A stretch of 64,000 nucleotides of DNA from Aquimarina sp. ERC-38 (GTDB lineage Bacteria; Bacteroidota; Bacteroidia; Flavobacteriales; Flavobacteriaceae): assembly GCF_026222555.1 (NCBI RefSeq), contig NZ_CP098511.1:3887501-3951500 (forward strand), written 5' to 3'. The translations under genes were made by a program, and so were the position numbers. Positions 10,567-19,086 of the stretch are shown here, piece by piece (position 1 is the stretch's first letter; the number at the start of each line of letters is the position of its first letter). The notes below the pieces were generated by a model that made no database searches, was not told the DNA's origin, and saw only the letters and a program-made list of their open reading frames with translations.

Positions 10567-10596
10567 CTACGATTATGATCTAAATTAGATTTTGCG

Positions 10597-10604
10597 CAAA
10601 AGTA
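10597..10604 (-). promoter_or_regulatory. -7 promoter element of pyrG
   Basis: Minus-strand TACTTTTG matches TAnnTTTG exactly, 39 bp before the pyrG ATG. No good -33 box was found. Confidence 0.45.
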
Positions 10605-10744
10605 CAAAGAAGTAAAAGTTATTAACCGCTTACAGATCAAAAAATTTGGTTTGTTATTAAAATAGGTGTTAAATCTATAGGTCACATACTATTATAAGGA
10701 AGTCAATTGATTAAAAGCTTTAAACTTTTACAATTCATTTGATT

Positions 10745-11191
10745 CTATTCTTCTTCCTCTGAAACTGTTACAGTTTCTTTACTTTCTTTTTTATCTTCAG
10801 TAGGTTCAGAAAAATCGGTAATTTTACTATCGGTTAATAAATTATACCATTGTATTACTTTTTTAATATCGCTACCGTACACACGGTCTTCATCATATTC
10901 CGGAAGGATTTCTCTAAAATATTCCTCTAGGACTTTTTTATTTTCTTTGTGGTTGATAGTTCTTTCTCCGTTTTCTTTTTCCTGAATTTTTAAAAAGACT
11001 TCTCGAAGTGGTACTTCTTCGGTATACGTATAAATAGCAATCTCACTTAAAATGCTTACGTTATGCCGTAAGTTTACTGACATCTTTTTTTTATCCGTTA
11101 AGGATTCTGCTACAAAACCGGTTCGGGTTTGTGTTTTTAACTCGTACAATCCTGGTTTTCCTGAGATTGCTAAAATTTTATCTAAACTCAT
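10745..11191 (-). CDS. DUF5606 family protein
   Basis: A 148-residue protein of a conserved Bacteroidota family of unknown function (DUF5606 by recall of the opening MSLDKILAISGKPGLYELKTQTRTGFVAESL). The N-terminal ~55 residues look like a small beta-barrel; the middle (about 60-125) has a helical region with EVFLKIQEKENGE and KKVIQWYNLL. The last ~20 residues are acidic and low-complexity (EDKKESKETVTVSEEEE). It sits between def (121 bp upstream on the strand) and pyrG (187 bp downstream). No signal peptide, so cytoplasmic. Genetic context with def and ruvX suggests a housekeeping role, which is inference. Confidence 0.8.
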   Translation of the reverse strand: MSLDKILAISGKPGLYELKTQTRTGFVAESLTDKKKMSVNLRHNVSILSEIAIYTYTEEVPLREVFLKIQEKENGERTINHKENKKVLEEYFREILPEYDEDRVYGSDIKKVIQWYNLLTDSKITDFSEPTEDKKESKETVTVSEEEE

Positions 11192-11312
11192 ATTATATTT
11201 TTTTGTTTGAGAAGACAGAATATTTAACTAAACGTGTATGCCTAATATAAAGTCTTCTTTACTAAAACATTCATTTTATTATTAGATATACTATTCATGC
11301 CTTTAAAAATGT

Positions 11313-11900
11313 TTATCTTTTTTTCACTTGCGGAAAACGCATCCGGTATTCTGCTTTTGCTTTTCCTTTAGAAATATTAGTTAGTTTTCCTTTAATCAAT
11401 CTACGTTTTAAGCTGGATAGTTTATCGGTAAACAGCACGCCTTCAATATGATCATATTCATGCTGGATCACTCGGGCAATTAATCCGTCATATTCCTCAA
11501 CATGCTCCTTAAAATCTTCATCCTGGTACTTAATTTTAATAGTACTATGACGTATGACATCTTCACGAACATCCGGAATGCTCAAACAGCCTTCAGTAAA
11601 TGACCATTCTTCACCGGATTCTTCCAACATTACCGGATTGATAAACACTTTTTTAAAATTACTTAGTGCCTTTTGTTCTTCGGTAGATAAATCTTCATCT
11701 TCTGAGAATGGCTTGGTATCAACCAGAAAAATTCGGATTGGAAGACCAATTTGTGGAGCTGCCAGGCCTACTCCATAAGCATTGTACATGGTTTCAAACA
11801 TGTTCTCCAACAGTTCCGGTAGTTTAGGATACTCCTTTTCAATATCTTTAGCTTTCCGCTTTAAAACCGGATCTCCATAAGCAACAATGGGTAATATCAT
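11313..11900 (-). CDS. def: Peptide deformylase
   Basis: Removes the N-formyl group from nascent proteins; a metal-dependent cytoplasmic hydrolase. The 195-residue product has all three motifs: GVGLAAPQIG (motif 1, around residue 43), EGCLSIP with the metal-binding Cys (motif 2, around 102-108), and QHEYDHIEG with the HExxH metal site (motif 3, around 144-152). It starts 24 bp after the ruvX stop, so the two are probably co-transcribed. Confidence 0.97.
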   Translation of the reverse strand: MILPIVAYGDPVLKRKAKDIEKEYPKLPELLENMFETMYNAYGVGLAAPQIGLPIRIFLVDTKPFSEDEDLSTEEQKALSNFKKVFINPVMLEESGEEWSFTEGCLSIPDVREDVIRHSTIKIKYQDEDFKEHVEEYDGLIARVIQHEYDHIEGVLFTDKLSSLKRRLIKGKLTNISKGKAKAEYRMRFPQVKKR

Positions 11901-11924
11901 AAAATCGCTATATAATTATAAGAC

Positions 11925-12338
11925 TTACTTTTTATAATTCAGGTAATCCTGAAGGATAATGGTAGCACTTATTTGGTCAATTAATTTTTTATCTTTTCTT
12001 TTCTTTTTAGAAGCTCCGCTTTGCAATAGCATATCAAACGCCATCTTTGAGGTAAAACGTTCATCTATTCTTTCTATTTTCAAATAAGGTAGTACCTGCT
12101 TCAGCTTTACTATAAATGGTTTAATAAAAGTTTCAATATCAGATGCAACTCCATGCATTCGTTTAGGTTCTCCGATAATTAGAGTTTCCACCTCTTCCTC
12201 TTTTACATAGTCTTCTATCCACTGCTGTAATTGTGATGTAGCCACGGTTGTCAATCCTGAGGCTATGATCTTAGACTCATCAGTGACCGCTATTCCTGAT
12301 CGTTTACTTCCATAATCTATCGCTAATATCCTACCCAT
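11925..12338 (-). CDS. ruvX: Holliday junction resolvase-like protein RuvX/YqgF
   Basis: An RNase H-fold nuclease implicated in 5' processing of pre-16S rRNA; the resolvase role is historical. The ATG at 12336-12338 was chosen because it begins MGRILAIDYGSKRSGIAV, the standard family start, giving 137 residues; a start 15 bp further upstream would overlap the promoter box at 12351-12358. Seen: the first acidic residue in AIDYGSKRSGIA, the second motif LIIGEPKRMHG and IERIDERFTSKMA, all typical. It is the first gene of the run ruvX-def on the minus strand. Confidence 0.93.
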   Translation of the reverse strand: MGRILAIDYGSKRSGIAVTDESKIIASGLTTVATSQLQQWIEDYVKEEEVETLIIGEPKRMHGVASDIETFIKPFIVKLKQVLPYLKIERIDERFTSKMAFDMLLQSGASKKKRKDKKLIDQISATIILQDYLNYKK

Positions 12339-12350
12339 GTTTTCTTTGTG

Positions 12351-12358
12351 CAAAAGTA
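12351..12358 (-). promoter_or_regulatory. -7 promoter element of ruvX-def
   Basis: Minus-strand TACTTTTG, an exact TAnnTTTG match, 12 bp before the chosen ruvX ATG. The very short leader this implies is seen at other genes here (mnmA, the glycosyltransferase at 17205). Confidence 0.45.
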
Positions 12359-12485
12359 TGATTTTAATTATACTAATTTAATACTCTCCTTTATCTTTAA
12401 AATAAAAACCTGTTTCTTTTAAAATAATAAATGTATCATATCATTTTATCACATTACGCCTTAATACCTGAAATGTTGCTAATGT

Positions 12486-12493
12486 TATATTTG
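12486..12493 (+). promoter_or_regulatory. Possible -7 promoter element of the membrane protein gene
   Basis: TATATTTG matches TAnnTTTG, 68 bp before the ATG; no -33 box was found. Confidence 0.35.
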
Positions 12494-12561
12494 TAATTAA
12501 AGTTAAAAATTAGTAATTCATTTATAAAATCTGTAATGTTGAACTACTAATTGATATTATA

Positions 12562-13245
12562 ATGTTTGGTTTATCCTCTAAAAAAGTGTTGTACGGTTTG
12601 TTATCAATAATTGTAGTATTAACAGTATTACATATAGTTAGTTTCGTATATTTTTATGAAAATAACTTGCCAACTTCTGACTATTTTTTTAAAAAGTTCA
12701 ATTTCAACAAAGAGAAAAATGTACCGTCTACTTTTTCAACCTTGTTACATTTTATAGCATCCCTTCTTTTATTTCGAATTGCCAGTTTACCTCTAAGTAT
12801 TAGAAAAAAAACTGTGTTTTGGGTTATTCTAGGCATCCTATTTTTATTTCTGGGCTTAGATGAATTATTAAGGATTCACGAGAAAATTGGTCAGGCTACT
12901 TCTAAAGTTTTGGATACATCCGGTATATTTTATTACGCATGGATTATCCCGTATGTTTCCGTATTACTTATTCTTTCTTTTCTATTATTACGCCCTTTTT
13001 TGCAACTACCTGCTAGTACTCGAAATGGTTTTATGATGGCCGGAGGACTTTTTGTATTAGGGGCAGTAGGACTTGAAATGATTTCAGGATGGTATGAGGA
13101 CACCTACAACATTGCTGATTATAATTTATACCGTACATTACCTATATTTTTCATGTATACTGTAGAGGAACTTCTGGAAATGATCGGGGTTACTTATTTT
13201 ATTTATGTACTGATCAAATTTATAGAACGATACAGTACACGCTGA
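12562..13245 (+). CDS. Unrecognised integral membrane protein
   Basis: A 227-residue protein with about six hydrophobic segments: residues 9-31, 60-75, 84-100, 124-147, 156-172 and 196-220. Between segments 3 and 4 there is GLDELLRIHEKIGQ and near the end TVEELLEMIGVTYF; these two acidic/His-bearing helices at membrane boundaries look like a repeated motif (D/E-E-L-L-x-x-x-x). There is no signal peptide or known domain. A TATATTTG box at 12486-12493 could be its promoter. It stands alone between the divergent ruvX operon and dapD. No function is assigned. Confidence 0.7.
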   Translation: MFGLSSKKVLYGLLSIIVVLTVLHIVSFVYFYENNLPTSDYFFKKFNFNKEKNVPSTFSTLLHFIASLLLFRIASLPLSIRKKTVFWVILGILFLFLGLDELLRIHEKIGQATSKVLDTSGIFYYAWIIPYVSVLLILSFLLLRPFLQLPASTRNGFMMAGGLFVLGAVGLEMISGWYEDTYNIADYNLYRTLPIFFMYTVEELLEMIGVTYFIYVLIKFIERYSTR

Positions 13246-13342
13246 TTTCACAGGTAAATTCATATACAAAACTGAAATATTGTTGTAAAAACTATTAATT
13301 TCAGGTTTGTCATAAAATCTTATGTGGACTTTACATATTATT

Positions 13343-13350
13343 TATATTTG
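13343..13350 (+). promoter_or_regulatory. -7 promoter element of dapD
   Basis: TATATTTG matches TAnnTTTG, 14 bp before the dapD ATG. Confidence 0.45.
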
Positions 13351-13364
13351 CAAAAAAATACATA

Positions 13365-14180
13365 ATGAATCAACTACAAACTATCATTGAGAAAGCTTGG
13401 GAAAACCGGGACTTACTATCAGAAAAAGAAACGCAGGATGCTATCCGGGAAGTAGTTTCTCAATTAGATGAAGGTACATTAAGAGTAGCAGAGCCTACTG
13501 CGACGGGTTGGCAAGTAAATGAATGGGTAAAAAAAGGAGTGGTTTTATACTTTCCTATTCAAAAAATGAAAACATTGGAGGCTGGTATCTTTGAATATCA
13601 CGATAAAATTCCGTTAAAAAAAGGATATGAAGCTAAAGGTATCCGGGTAGTACCAAATGCTGTAGCCCGTCATGGAGCTTATATTTCTCCAGGAACGATT
13701 CTTATGCCTTCTTACGTTAATATAGGGGCATATGTAGCTGAAGGTACCATGGTAGACACCTGGGCTACCGTAGGTAGTTGTGCGCAAATAGGTAAAAATG
13801 TCCACTTAAGTGGCGGTGTAGGTATTGGTGGGGTTTTAGAACCTTTGCAAGCCGCTCCGGTAATTATTGAAGATGATGCTTTTATTGGTTCCCGATGTAT
13901 TGTAGTTGAAGGTGTACGAGTTGAAAAAGAAGCTGTTTTAGGTGCTAATGTCGTACTTACTGCTTCCACAAAAATTATAGATGTTACCGGGGATCAAGCT
14001 GTTGAACGCAAGGGAGTTGTACCTGCCAGATCCGTAGTGATACCTGGTAGTTATACAAAAGAATTTCCTGCAGGTAATTATAATGTGCCCTGTGCACTAA
14101 TTATTGGAAAACGTAAAGAAAGCACCAATAAAAAAACCTCTCTTAACGACGCTTTACGGGAGCATAATGTTGCGGTTTAA
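13365..14180 (+). CDS. dapD: 2,3,4,5-tetrahydropyridine-2,6-dicarboxylate N-succinyltransferase
   Basis: Transfers succinate from succinyl-CoA to tetrahydrodipicolinate in the lysine/meso-diaminopimelate pathway, supplying peptidoglycan precursors. The 271-residue product matches the family length. Residues 1-95 are the helical N-terminal domain; residues ~100-225 form the left-handed beta-helix of hexapeptide repeats (GAYISPGTILMPSYVNIGAY, GKNVHLSGGVGIGG, GSRCIVVEGVRV, GANVVLTASTKI). The GGVLEPLQAAPVIIEDD segment is the conserved CoA/substrate loop. It is monocistronic on the plus strand, starting 14 bp after a TAnnTTTG box. Confidence 0.97.
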   Translation: MNQLQTIIEKAWENRDLLSEKETQDAIREVVSQLDEGTLRVAEPTATGWQVNEWVKKGVVLYFPIQKMKTLEAGIFEYHDKIPLKKGYEAKGIRVVPNAVARHGAYISPGTILMPSYVNIGAYVAEGTMVDTWATVGSCAQIGKNVHLSGGVGIGGVLEPLQAAPVIIEDDAFIGSRCIVVEGVRVEKEAVLGANVVLTASTKIIDVTGDQAVERKGVVPARSVVIPGSYTKEFPAGNYNVPCALIIGKRKESTNKKTSLNDALREHNVAV

Positions 14181-14523
14181 AACAATGACTATAACTGAAG
14201 TCAATTGTAAATAGGAATAATATTTTTAGTTCATATTACCTAAAAATTTAATTAAAATACAAGGGAATAAATCACAAATTCATTTATAATTTATATAGGT
14301 GGATTTGTGATTTAAATGAGATAAATTTAAATAATATTCGGTTCCACTAGTAGACTAAATTGTAATACACATTGTTTTAAGCAAGACTGTAATTGCAGTA
14401 TAATTGTACAACTAAACTATTCTTTATAAATTAAAAACAGCTGAAAATTAAACGGTTTTAATCCTTAATTTACTACTAATCATACCTAAAAATTTTAAAA
14501 GCTTTCCTTTAATTCTTAAAAAA
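14181..14523. other. AT-rich intergenic region with one hairpin
   Basis: The only structure seen is an inverted repeat: AAATCACAAATTC at 14269-14281 pairs with 14301-14313 with one mismatch around a 19-nt loop. There is no T run after it, so it is not a classical terminator. It lies between the convergent dapD and glycan-kinase genes. Confidence 0.4.
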
Positions 14524-15270
14524 CTATTTTCTTCTTCTCCTGGTTTTTAAGTTTCGTTTATCTTGAAAGGTTTTACTAAATCTTTGCATTGTAGTGTACA
14601 CCTCAGCAAAAGGTTTTTGATAAAGTTTTGCATATTGATTCGCAATGACACTAACCATATGACGAGAAATCCATAGTTTTCTAAAGTTTTTCATACGTTT
14701 TTTAAAATCCATCACTTCAAAACGCATTCGGTTTAAATCTATCAAATAAAAATTATATTTTTTTTCTGATTTTTTAACGATTAGTGTGTTACCTGGCGAA
14801 TGGTCCAGAAAATTAATTTGTGCCTCATGCATCTTAAAAGTAAATTCAGCAAATTGTTGTAAAATAAGGTCTCTGTTTTTCAATAAACGGTTATGGACAA
14901 GTACCCGAAAGTCGTAGTCATAATCGATATACTTACAAATATAATAGCTATCTTTTAACAACGGATCATAACTTTCTATATAAGCTATTGCTTGAGGTGT
15001 ATCAATCCCTAAAGAATCTAGTTTCACCGCATATTCATAAGACCGCTTTGCTTTAGAAGGTCTAAATACGCTATAAATCCAACTATTAATAAAATTAGGT
15101 TTTTTAAATTTTTTGATAGTTATGGTCAAATTACCTATATGAAATGTTTTTATTTCATTACGGTCTCCATCTGAAATTAACTTCCCATCTTTTGAAAAAT
15201 TAACAATGCATGACGTTATATCATTTCTAAATATTTCATAATCAGGATGTATAATGAAATGTTCTTTCAT
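14524..15270 (-). CDS. Lipopolysaccharide kinase-like protein (Kdo/WaaP family)
   Basis: Small-molecule kinase fold that in related proteins phosphorylates sugars of the lipopolysaccharide inner core. The frame is open 35 codons further upstream, but the ATG at 15268-15270 is chosen because the longer form would run into the divergent gene at 15318; this gives 248 residues. Seen: a catalytic-loop equivalent INFLDHSPGNTLI, where Asp and Asn of the kinase HxD...N are present, and a metal-loop equivalent FYLIDLNRMRF with Asp in place of DFG. The tail is strongly basic (FQDKRNLKTRRRRK). It opens the glycan cluster and is divergent from the GT9 gene 47 bp away. Substrate unknown. Confidence 0.78.
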   Translation of the reverse strand: MKEHFIIHPDYEIFRNDITSCIVNFSKDGKLISDGDRNEIKTFHIGNLTITIKKFKKPNFINSWIYSVFRPSKAKRSYEYAVKLDSLGIDTPQAIAYIESYDPLLKDSYYICKYIDYDYDFRVLVHNRLLKNRDLILQQFAEFTFKMHEAQINFLDHSPGNTLIVKKSEKKYNFYLIDLNRMRFEVMDFKKRMKNFRKLWISRHMVSVIANQYAKLYQKPFAEVYTTMQRFSKTFQDKRNLKTRRRRK

Positions 15271-15317
15271 ACTATATTTTATACTAAAAAAAGTATATTT
15301 TAGCGAAGATACCATAT

Positions 15318-16394
15318 ATGAAGAAGATTCTAATAATACAAAATAAAAGAATTGGAGATGTCCTAATTGCTTCAATTATTCCAAATAATCTAAAACAGAT
15401 TTATCCCAATTCTCATATTACTTTTTTTTGCTATCCGTACGCGGCACCTGTACTATGGTATAATCCGAATATTGATCGAGTTGTAACGGTTAAAAATAAA
15501 GAGCTTAAAAATTTAAAAAACCTTTTTAAAATAGCGTTACAGTTTAGAAAAGAAAAATTTGATATTGTAGTTGATCCCTATGTTAAAATTCAAAGTCAAT
15601 TTATATCCCTACTAAGTAAAGCTAAAATGCGGGTCGCCTTTAAAAAGAAGGTACTCCCATTTGCTTATACTCATCAAATACCTATTCTAGAAGAAAGAAA
15701 TTCAACTTACGGGAAAGCGATAGATGATCGATTAAACCTTTTACGCAGTTTTAGTACTAAGGTAAGCCTGGATCCTTTTCCAAAATTATTTGTACTAAAT
15801 GAGGAAGTAATTAAAGGAAAAAAACTTCTTCAACAATATAATATTCCCTCAAATAAACCAGTTGTAATGATTGGCGTACTGGGTAGTAATGCTTCTAAAT
15901 CACTTCCATTACCCTATATTGTTTCTATTGTTGATTATATGACTGCATATCCGGTAAGTATATTATTTAACTACATTCCATCACAAAAAAGTAAAGTAGA
16001 TAAAATCTACCAAAGTCTTCAAAGAAAAGAAAATGTACACATTGATTTAATCGGTAAAGATATTAGGGAATTTATTGTAATTATGAATCAATGTTCCCTA
16101 TTAGTTGCTAATGAGGGTGGAACCGTTCATATTGCTAAAGCCCTTAGCAAGCCTACTTTTACTATTTACTCCCCTTATGTAGAACGAACAACCTGGGCGA
16201 CCTTTGAAGATAAAGAAGAACATACTTCTATTCATCTTAAAGATTTTAAACCTGAATTATTTATTGATAAATCCGAAAAAAATGCCAGAAAATTAAGTTC
16301 TCATCTTTACAAGGAGCTTTCACCAGAACTGATTTTACCAGCCCTGAAAGCTTTTCTTAAGAAGCAATTCCCTGAGCAATCTGATAATTCTTAA
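15318..16394 (+). CDS. Glycosyltransferase family 9 (heptosyltransferase-like)
   Basis: GT-B enzyme related to ADP-heptose:lipopolysaccharide heptosyltransferases, acting on the cytoplasmic face of the inner membrane in core assembly. The 358-residue product starts MKKILIIQNKRIGDVLIAS, the diagnostic (R-x-I/L-G-D) N-terminus of GT9. The C-terminal donor-site half has VMIGVLGSNASKSLPLPY and CSLLVANEGGTVHIAKALSKPTF, matching the family N-(E/D)-(S/G)-(G)-x-x-H-x-A pattern. Its last 38 bp overlap the 3' end of the convergent GT2 gene. The sugar may be a heptose or another hexose; this is not decided by sequence. Confidence 0.88.
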   Translation: MKKILIIQNKRIGDVLIASIIPNNLKQIYPNSHITFFCYPYAAPVLWYNPNIDRVVTVKNKELKNLKNLFKIALQFRKEKFDIVVDPYVKIQSQFISLLSKAKMRVAFKKKVLPFAYTHQIPILEERNSTYGKAIDDRLNLLRSFSTKVSLDPFPKLFVLNEEVIKGKKLLQQYNIPSNKPVVMIGVLGSNASKSLPLPYIVSIVDYMTAYPVSILFNYIPSQKSKVDKIYQSLQRKENVHIDLIGKDIREFIVIMNQCSLLVANEGGTVHIAKALSKPTFTIYSPYVERTTWATFEDKEEHTSIHLKDFKPELFIDKSEKNARKLSSHLYKELSPELILPALKAFLKKQFPEQSDNS

Positions 16395-17205
16395 TAATAC
16401 CGTAGGGTGTAGTAACTAATTTTTCTCTTTTAGTTAGATTTCTAATTTCCCTATTTTTAGCTAAAGCATCCTCACGCACGTAACCCCTTTCATGATCTAA
16501 GTGTATACAAACGGCTAAATATCTTATCTGTTTAGATTTTATACCATAATTTAACAGACGCTCACCTAACTCCCGATCTTCACCGCCATATTCCATACGC
16601 TCGTCAAAACCGTTAATAGTAATTATATCCTTTTTCCAGCCAGAAGCATTATGTCCGTTCCAAGCGGCATTAGTAGGAGTTAACGTATTTAGAAAAAAAC
16701 CTTTTACAGAGCCGGAATTTAACTTATTATTTTTAAATGATGGTTGTAATCCATTATCACGTAACCATTTTAAGTTAAAACAACGTTCCAGGTAGATATC
16801 TTCTTTAGTAATTTGGTTAGAAATATCCATGGGTAATTTAAAATACCCTCCCGATAGGAAATATCCTTTTTCCCGATATTCTACATGTGTTGCTACAAAA
16901 TCTTTTCTGGGGATACAATCCCCATCGCTCATAATAATATAGGATGAATTACATTGTTGAATAGCCTTATTTAAAATCTTTGTTTTTCTAAATCCGGAAT
17001 CTTCCTGCCATACGTGTTTAATAGGATAGAAAACTTTTTTTTTGATTTTCTCAATAAGATTAGTAGTTCTAAAATTAGAACCATCATCAGCAATAACCAC
17101 TTCAAATGATCTGTAGGTCTGGTTATTGTACCCAGTAAGTACTTTCTCTAACCATGCGGGAGCATTATACGTGCTAATTATAACGGAGGTATCTATTATT
17201 TTCAT
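16357..17205 (-). CDS. Glycosyltransferase family 2 with galactosyltransferase-type C-terminal domain
   Basis: GT-A enzyme. The N-terminal domain has SVIISTYNAPAWLEKVL, the nucleotide site ADDGS (around residue 40) and the metal motif SDGDC (around 92-96). The C-terminal part has AWNGHNASGWKKDIITINGFDERMEYGGEDRELGERL in two pieces; the ED pair is the probable catalytic base region of the chondroitin-polymerase-like group. The product is 282 residues. A TATCTTTG promoter box lies 8 bp upstream, and the gene ends inside the GT9 gene (38-bp convergent overlap). It is a paralogue of the genes at 18286 and 20222. Donor and acceptor unknown. Confidence 0.87.
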   Translation of the reverse strand: MKIIDTSVIISTYNAPAWLEKVLTGYNNQTYRSFEVVIADDGSNFRTTNLIEKIKKKVFYPIKHVWQEDSGFRKTKILNKAIQQCNSSYIIMSDGDCIPRKDFVATHVEYREKGYFLSGGYFKLPMDISNQITKEDIYLERCFNLKWLRDNGLQPSFKNNKLNSGSVKGFFLNTLTPTNAAWNGHNASGWKKDIITINGFDERMEYGGEDRELGERLLNYGIKSKQIRYLAVCIHLDHERGYVREDALAKNREIRNLTKREKLVTTPYGIIKNYQIAQGIAS

Positions 17206-17212
17206 TATAGTT

Positions 17213-17220
17213 CAAAGATA
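17213..17220 (-). promoter_or_regulatory. -7 promoter element of the minus-strand GT2 gene
   Basis: Minus-strand TATCTTTG, an exact TAnnTTTG match, 8 bp before the ATG of the 282-residue GT2. It faces a plus-strand box at 17232. Confidence 0.45.
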
Positions 17221-17231
17221 AAGTTATTTAT

Positions 17232-17239
17232 TAAATTTG
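17232..17239 (+). promoter_or_regulatory. -7 promoter element of the plus-strand GT2 gene
   Basis: TAAATTTG, an exact TAnnTTTG match, 6 bp before the ATG at 17245. The two divergent boxes are only 11 bp apart, so the 39-bp gap would be a compact divergent promoter. Confidence 0.4.
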
Positions 17240-17244
17240 TCACT

Positions 17245-18246
17245 ATGTCGATATCAGTAATAATTCCTACGTTTAACGAAGAGAAGCATATTCAGCAAGC
17301 CATTGATTGTGTGGGATTTGCGGATGAAATTATTGTCATTGATTCTTATAGTACGGATGCAACTATCCCCATTGTTAAGAAGAATGATTGCGTCTTTTTA
17401 CAGAGAAAATTTGATAATTTTTCTAATCAGAAGAATTTTGCCATTGACAGGGCAAAAAATGATTGGATTATGATACTGGATGCAGATGAATTTTTACTGC
17501 CTAAGGTGCAGAAGGAAATATTAAATGTTTTACAACAAAAAGAATTTGTTGCTTACCAAATTCCCAGAAGTAACTACTTTATTAATAGATTTTTAAAATT
17601 CGGTACGGATAGAAGCGAACGTCCTATTCGAATTTTTGACCGTAATTACTGTAGGTATGAAGGTTTAGTTCATGAAAAGTTAGTTTGTAACGGAAAAATC
17701 GGAACTTTAAAAAATCCAATGTTACATTACACGTACAAAAGCTTAGACCATTTTATTTATAAAAAAAATAAATATGCCGAATTACAATCACAACAGCTTC
17801 TTGAAAAAAATCAGAAAGTCAATTATTTCCATATTGTAATTAAACCTATGTTTCGTTTTTTTAATGAATTATTACTTAGGGTTGGGTTATTTGATGGAGT
17901 ACCGGGTATAACAACAACCACTATGAATGCCTATGGGGTATTAAGCCGGTATATAAAATTAAGGACGAAGCAAGGAAAAACCAAATATGAAAAACTATTA
18001 GATTATGACTGTTATATATCCGCATTAACTAATAAAGCTAAAAATAATTCATATCAAAACAAATCTAAGCACTCACCTGGAATCCGAAGTTTTATTTTTA
18101 AGCCCTTTTTTACTTTTTGTTATTATTATTTTATCAAGCTTCATATATTAAAAGGGATTGATGGGTATGCGTATAGTTATACTCAGGGATTTTATGCGTA
18201 CCAGGTACTGATTTATGACTGGTTAAGACTACGAGAACTTGAATAA
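17245..18246 (+). CDS. Glycosyltransferase family 2 (WaaE/KdtX-like)
   Basis: A 333-residue GT-A enzyme of the group that adds beta-linked glucose-type residues to the lipopolysaccharide core. Seen: SVIIPTFNEEKHIQQAI at the start, IIVIDSYSTDAT as the nucleotide site, the characteristic FDNFSNQKNFAIDRAKNDWIM stretch (given in part) and the metal motif DADEF around residue 87, then RPIRIFDRNYCRYEGLVHE, all typical of WaaE-like proteins. The C-terminal ~130 residues contain a hydrophobic amphipathic stretch (FKPFFTFCYYYFIKLHIL) that may dock on the membrane. It is followed by another GT2 gene at 39 bp on the same strand. Confidence 0.88.
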   Translation: MSISVIIPTFNEEKHIQQAIDCVGFADEIIVIDSYSTDATIPIVKKNDCVFLQRKFDNFSNQKNFAIDRAKNDWIMILDADEFLLPKVQKEILNVLQQKEFVAYQIPRSNYFINRFLKFGTDRSERPIRIFDRNYCRYEGLVHEKLVCNGKIGTLKNPMLHYTYKSLDHFIYKKNKYAELQSQQLLEKNQKVNYFHIVIKPMFRFFNELLLRVGLFDGVPGITTTTMNAYGVLSRYIKLRTKQGKTKYEKLLDYDCYISALTNKAKNNSYQNKSKHSPGIRSFIFKPFFTFCYYYFIKLHILKGIDGYAYSYTQGFYAYQVLIYDWLRLRELE

Positions 18247-18285
18247 AACCATTATCACATTGCTATTTCTACTGTAAGACTATAA

Positions 18286-19086
18286 ATGACAAAAAAAGCT
18301 ATTACTACATCTCTGGTTACTCCTACCTATAATTGGCCGGAAGCCTTAGAACTATTACTTTTAAGTGTAAAAAAACAAAGCCTTTTACCTAACGAAGTTA
18401 TTATCGCAGATGACGGTTCAGGTGAAGCTACTACTCAATTAATTAATAAAATTAAAAAGGATTTTCCAGTACCTCTTCATCATATTTGGCATGCTGATAT
18501 TAAAAACCGAAAACCTGCTATTATGAATAAGGCTATCGCTTCATCTACATCAGATTACATTATTGAGATAGATGGCGATATCATTATGCATAGGGATTTT
18601 ATTAAAGATCATGTAAGCATGATAAAAAAGGGTCAATTTCTTTATGGAAGTCGAGTAAATATTACAGAAACCTACTTAAAAACACTTTTTACTAAAAAAC
18701 AGGTGTCCTTTAATTTCTTTTCTAAAGGAATAAAAAACAGAGGCCGAACTATACGGATTCCTTTATTAGCTTACTTATACCAGCCGGAAGATAAACGATC
18801 ATCAAAATTACGAGGTTGTAATATGTCTTTCTGGAAGGAAGATTTTATTGCTGTCAATGGGTTTAATGAATCCTTAACAGGTTGGGGTATTGATGATAGT
18901 GAGATGATACAAAGACTCATCAATATTGGAATTAAAGGAAAAAGACTTAAATACAAAGGTTTAGTTTATCATATTTATCATAAAGAACAGGACAAATCGC
19001 ATATCGAAGTTAACAAGATTATAGAGCGAGAAACTACTGAACAGGGAATTATATTTATAGAAAAGGGTATTGATCAATACCTTTAA
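18286..19086 (+). CDS. Glycosyltransferase family 2
   Basis: A 266-residue GT-A enzyme, paralogue of the proteins at 16357 and 20222. Motifs: SLVTPTYNWPEALELLLLS at the N-terminus, ADDGSGEATTQL (nucleotide site), IDGDIIMH (metal site) and, near the end, GWGIDDSEMIQRL, which corresponds to the ED motif of the relatives. The N-terminus is most like that of the 20222 gene (STYNWPEALELCLRS), indicating duplication within the cluster. Its stop overlaps the convergent GT4 gene by 4 bp. Confidence 0.88.
   Translation: MTKKAITTSLVTPTYNWPEALELLLLSVKKQSLLPNEVIIADDGSGEATTQLINKIKKDFPVPLHHIWHADIKNRKPAIMNKAIASSTSDYIIEIDGDIIMHRDFIKDHVSMIKKGQFLYGSRVNITETYLKTLFTKKQVSFNFFSKGIKNRGRTIRIPLLAYLYQPEDKRSSKLRGCNMSFWKEDFIAVNGFNESLTGWGIDDSEMIQRLINIGIKGKRLKYKGLVYHIYHKEQDKSHIEVNKIIERETTEQGIIFIEKGIDQYL

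Noticed and set aside
14269..14313. Rho-independent terminator for dapD
   Set aside because: A long stem with one mismatch is present, but the loop is 19 nt and no T run follows on either strand.
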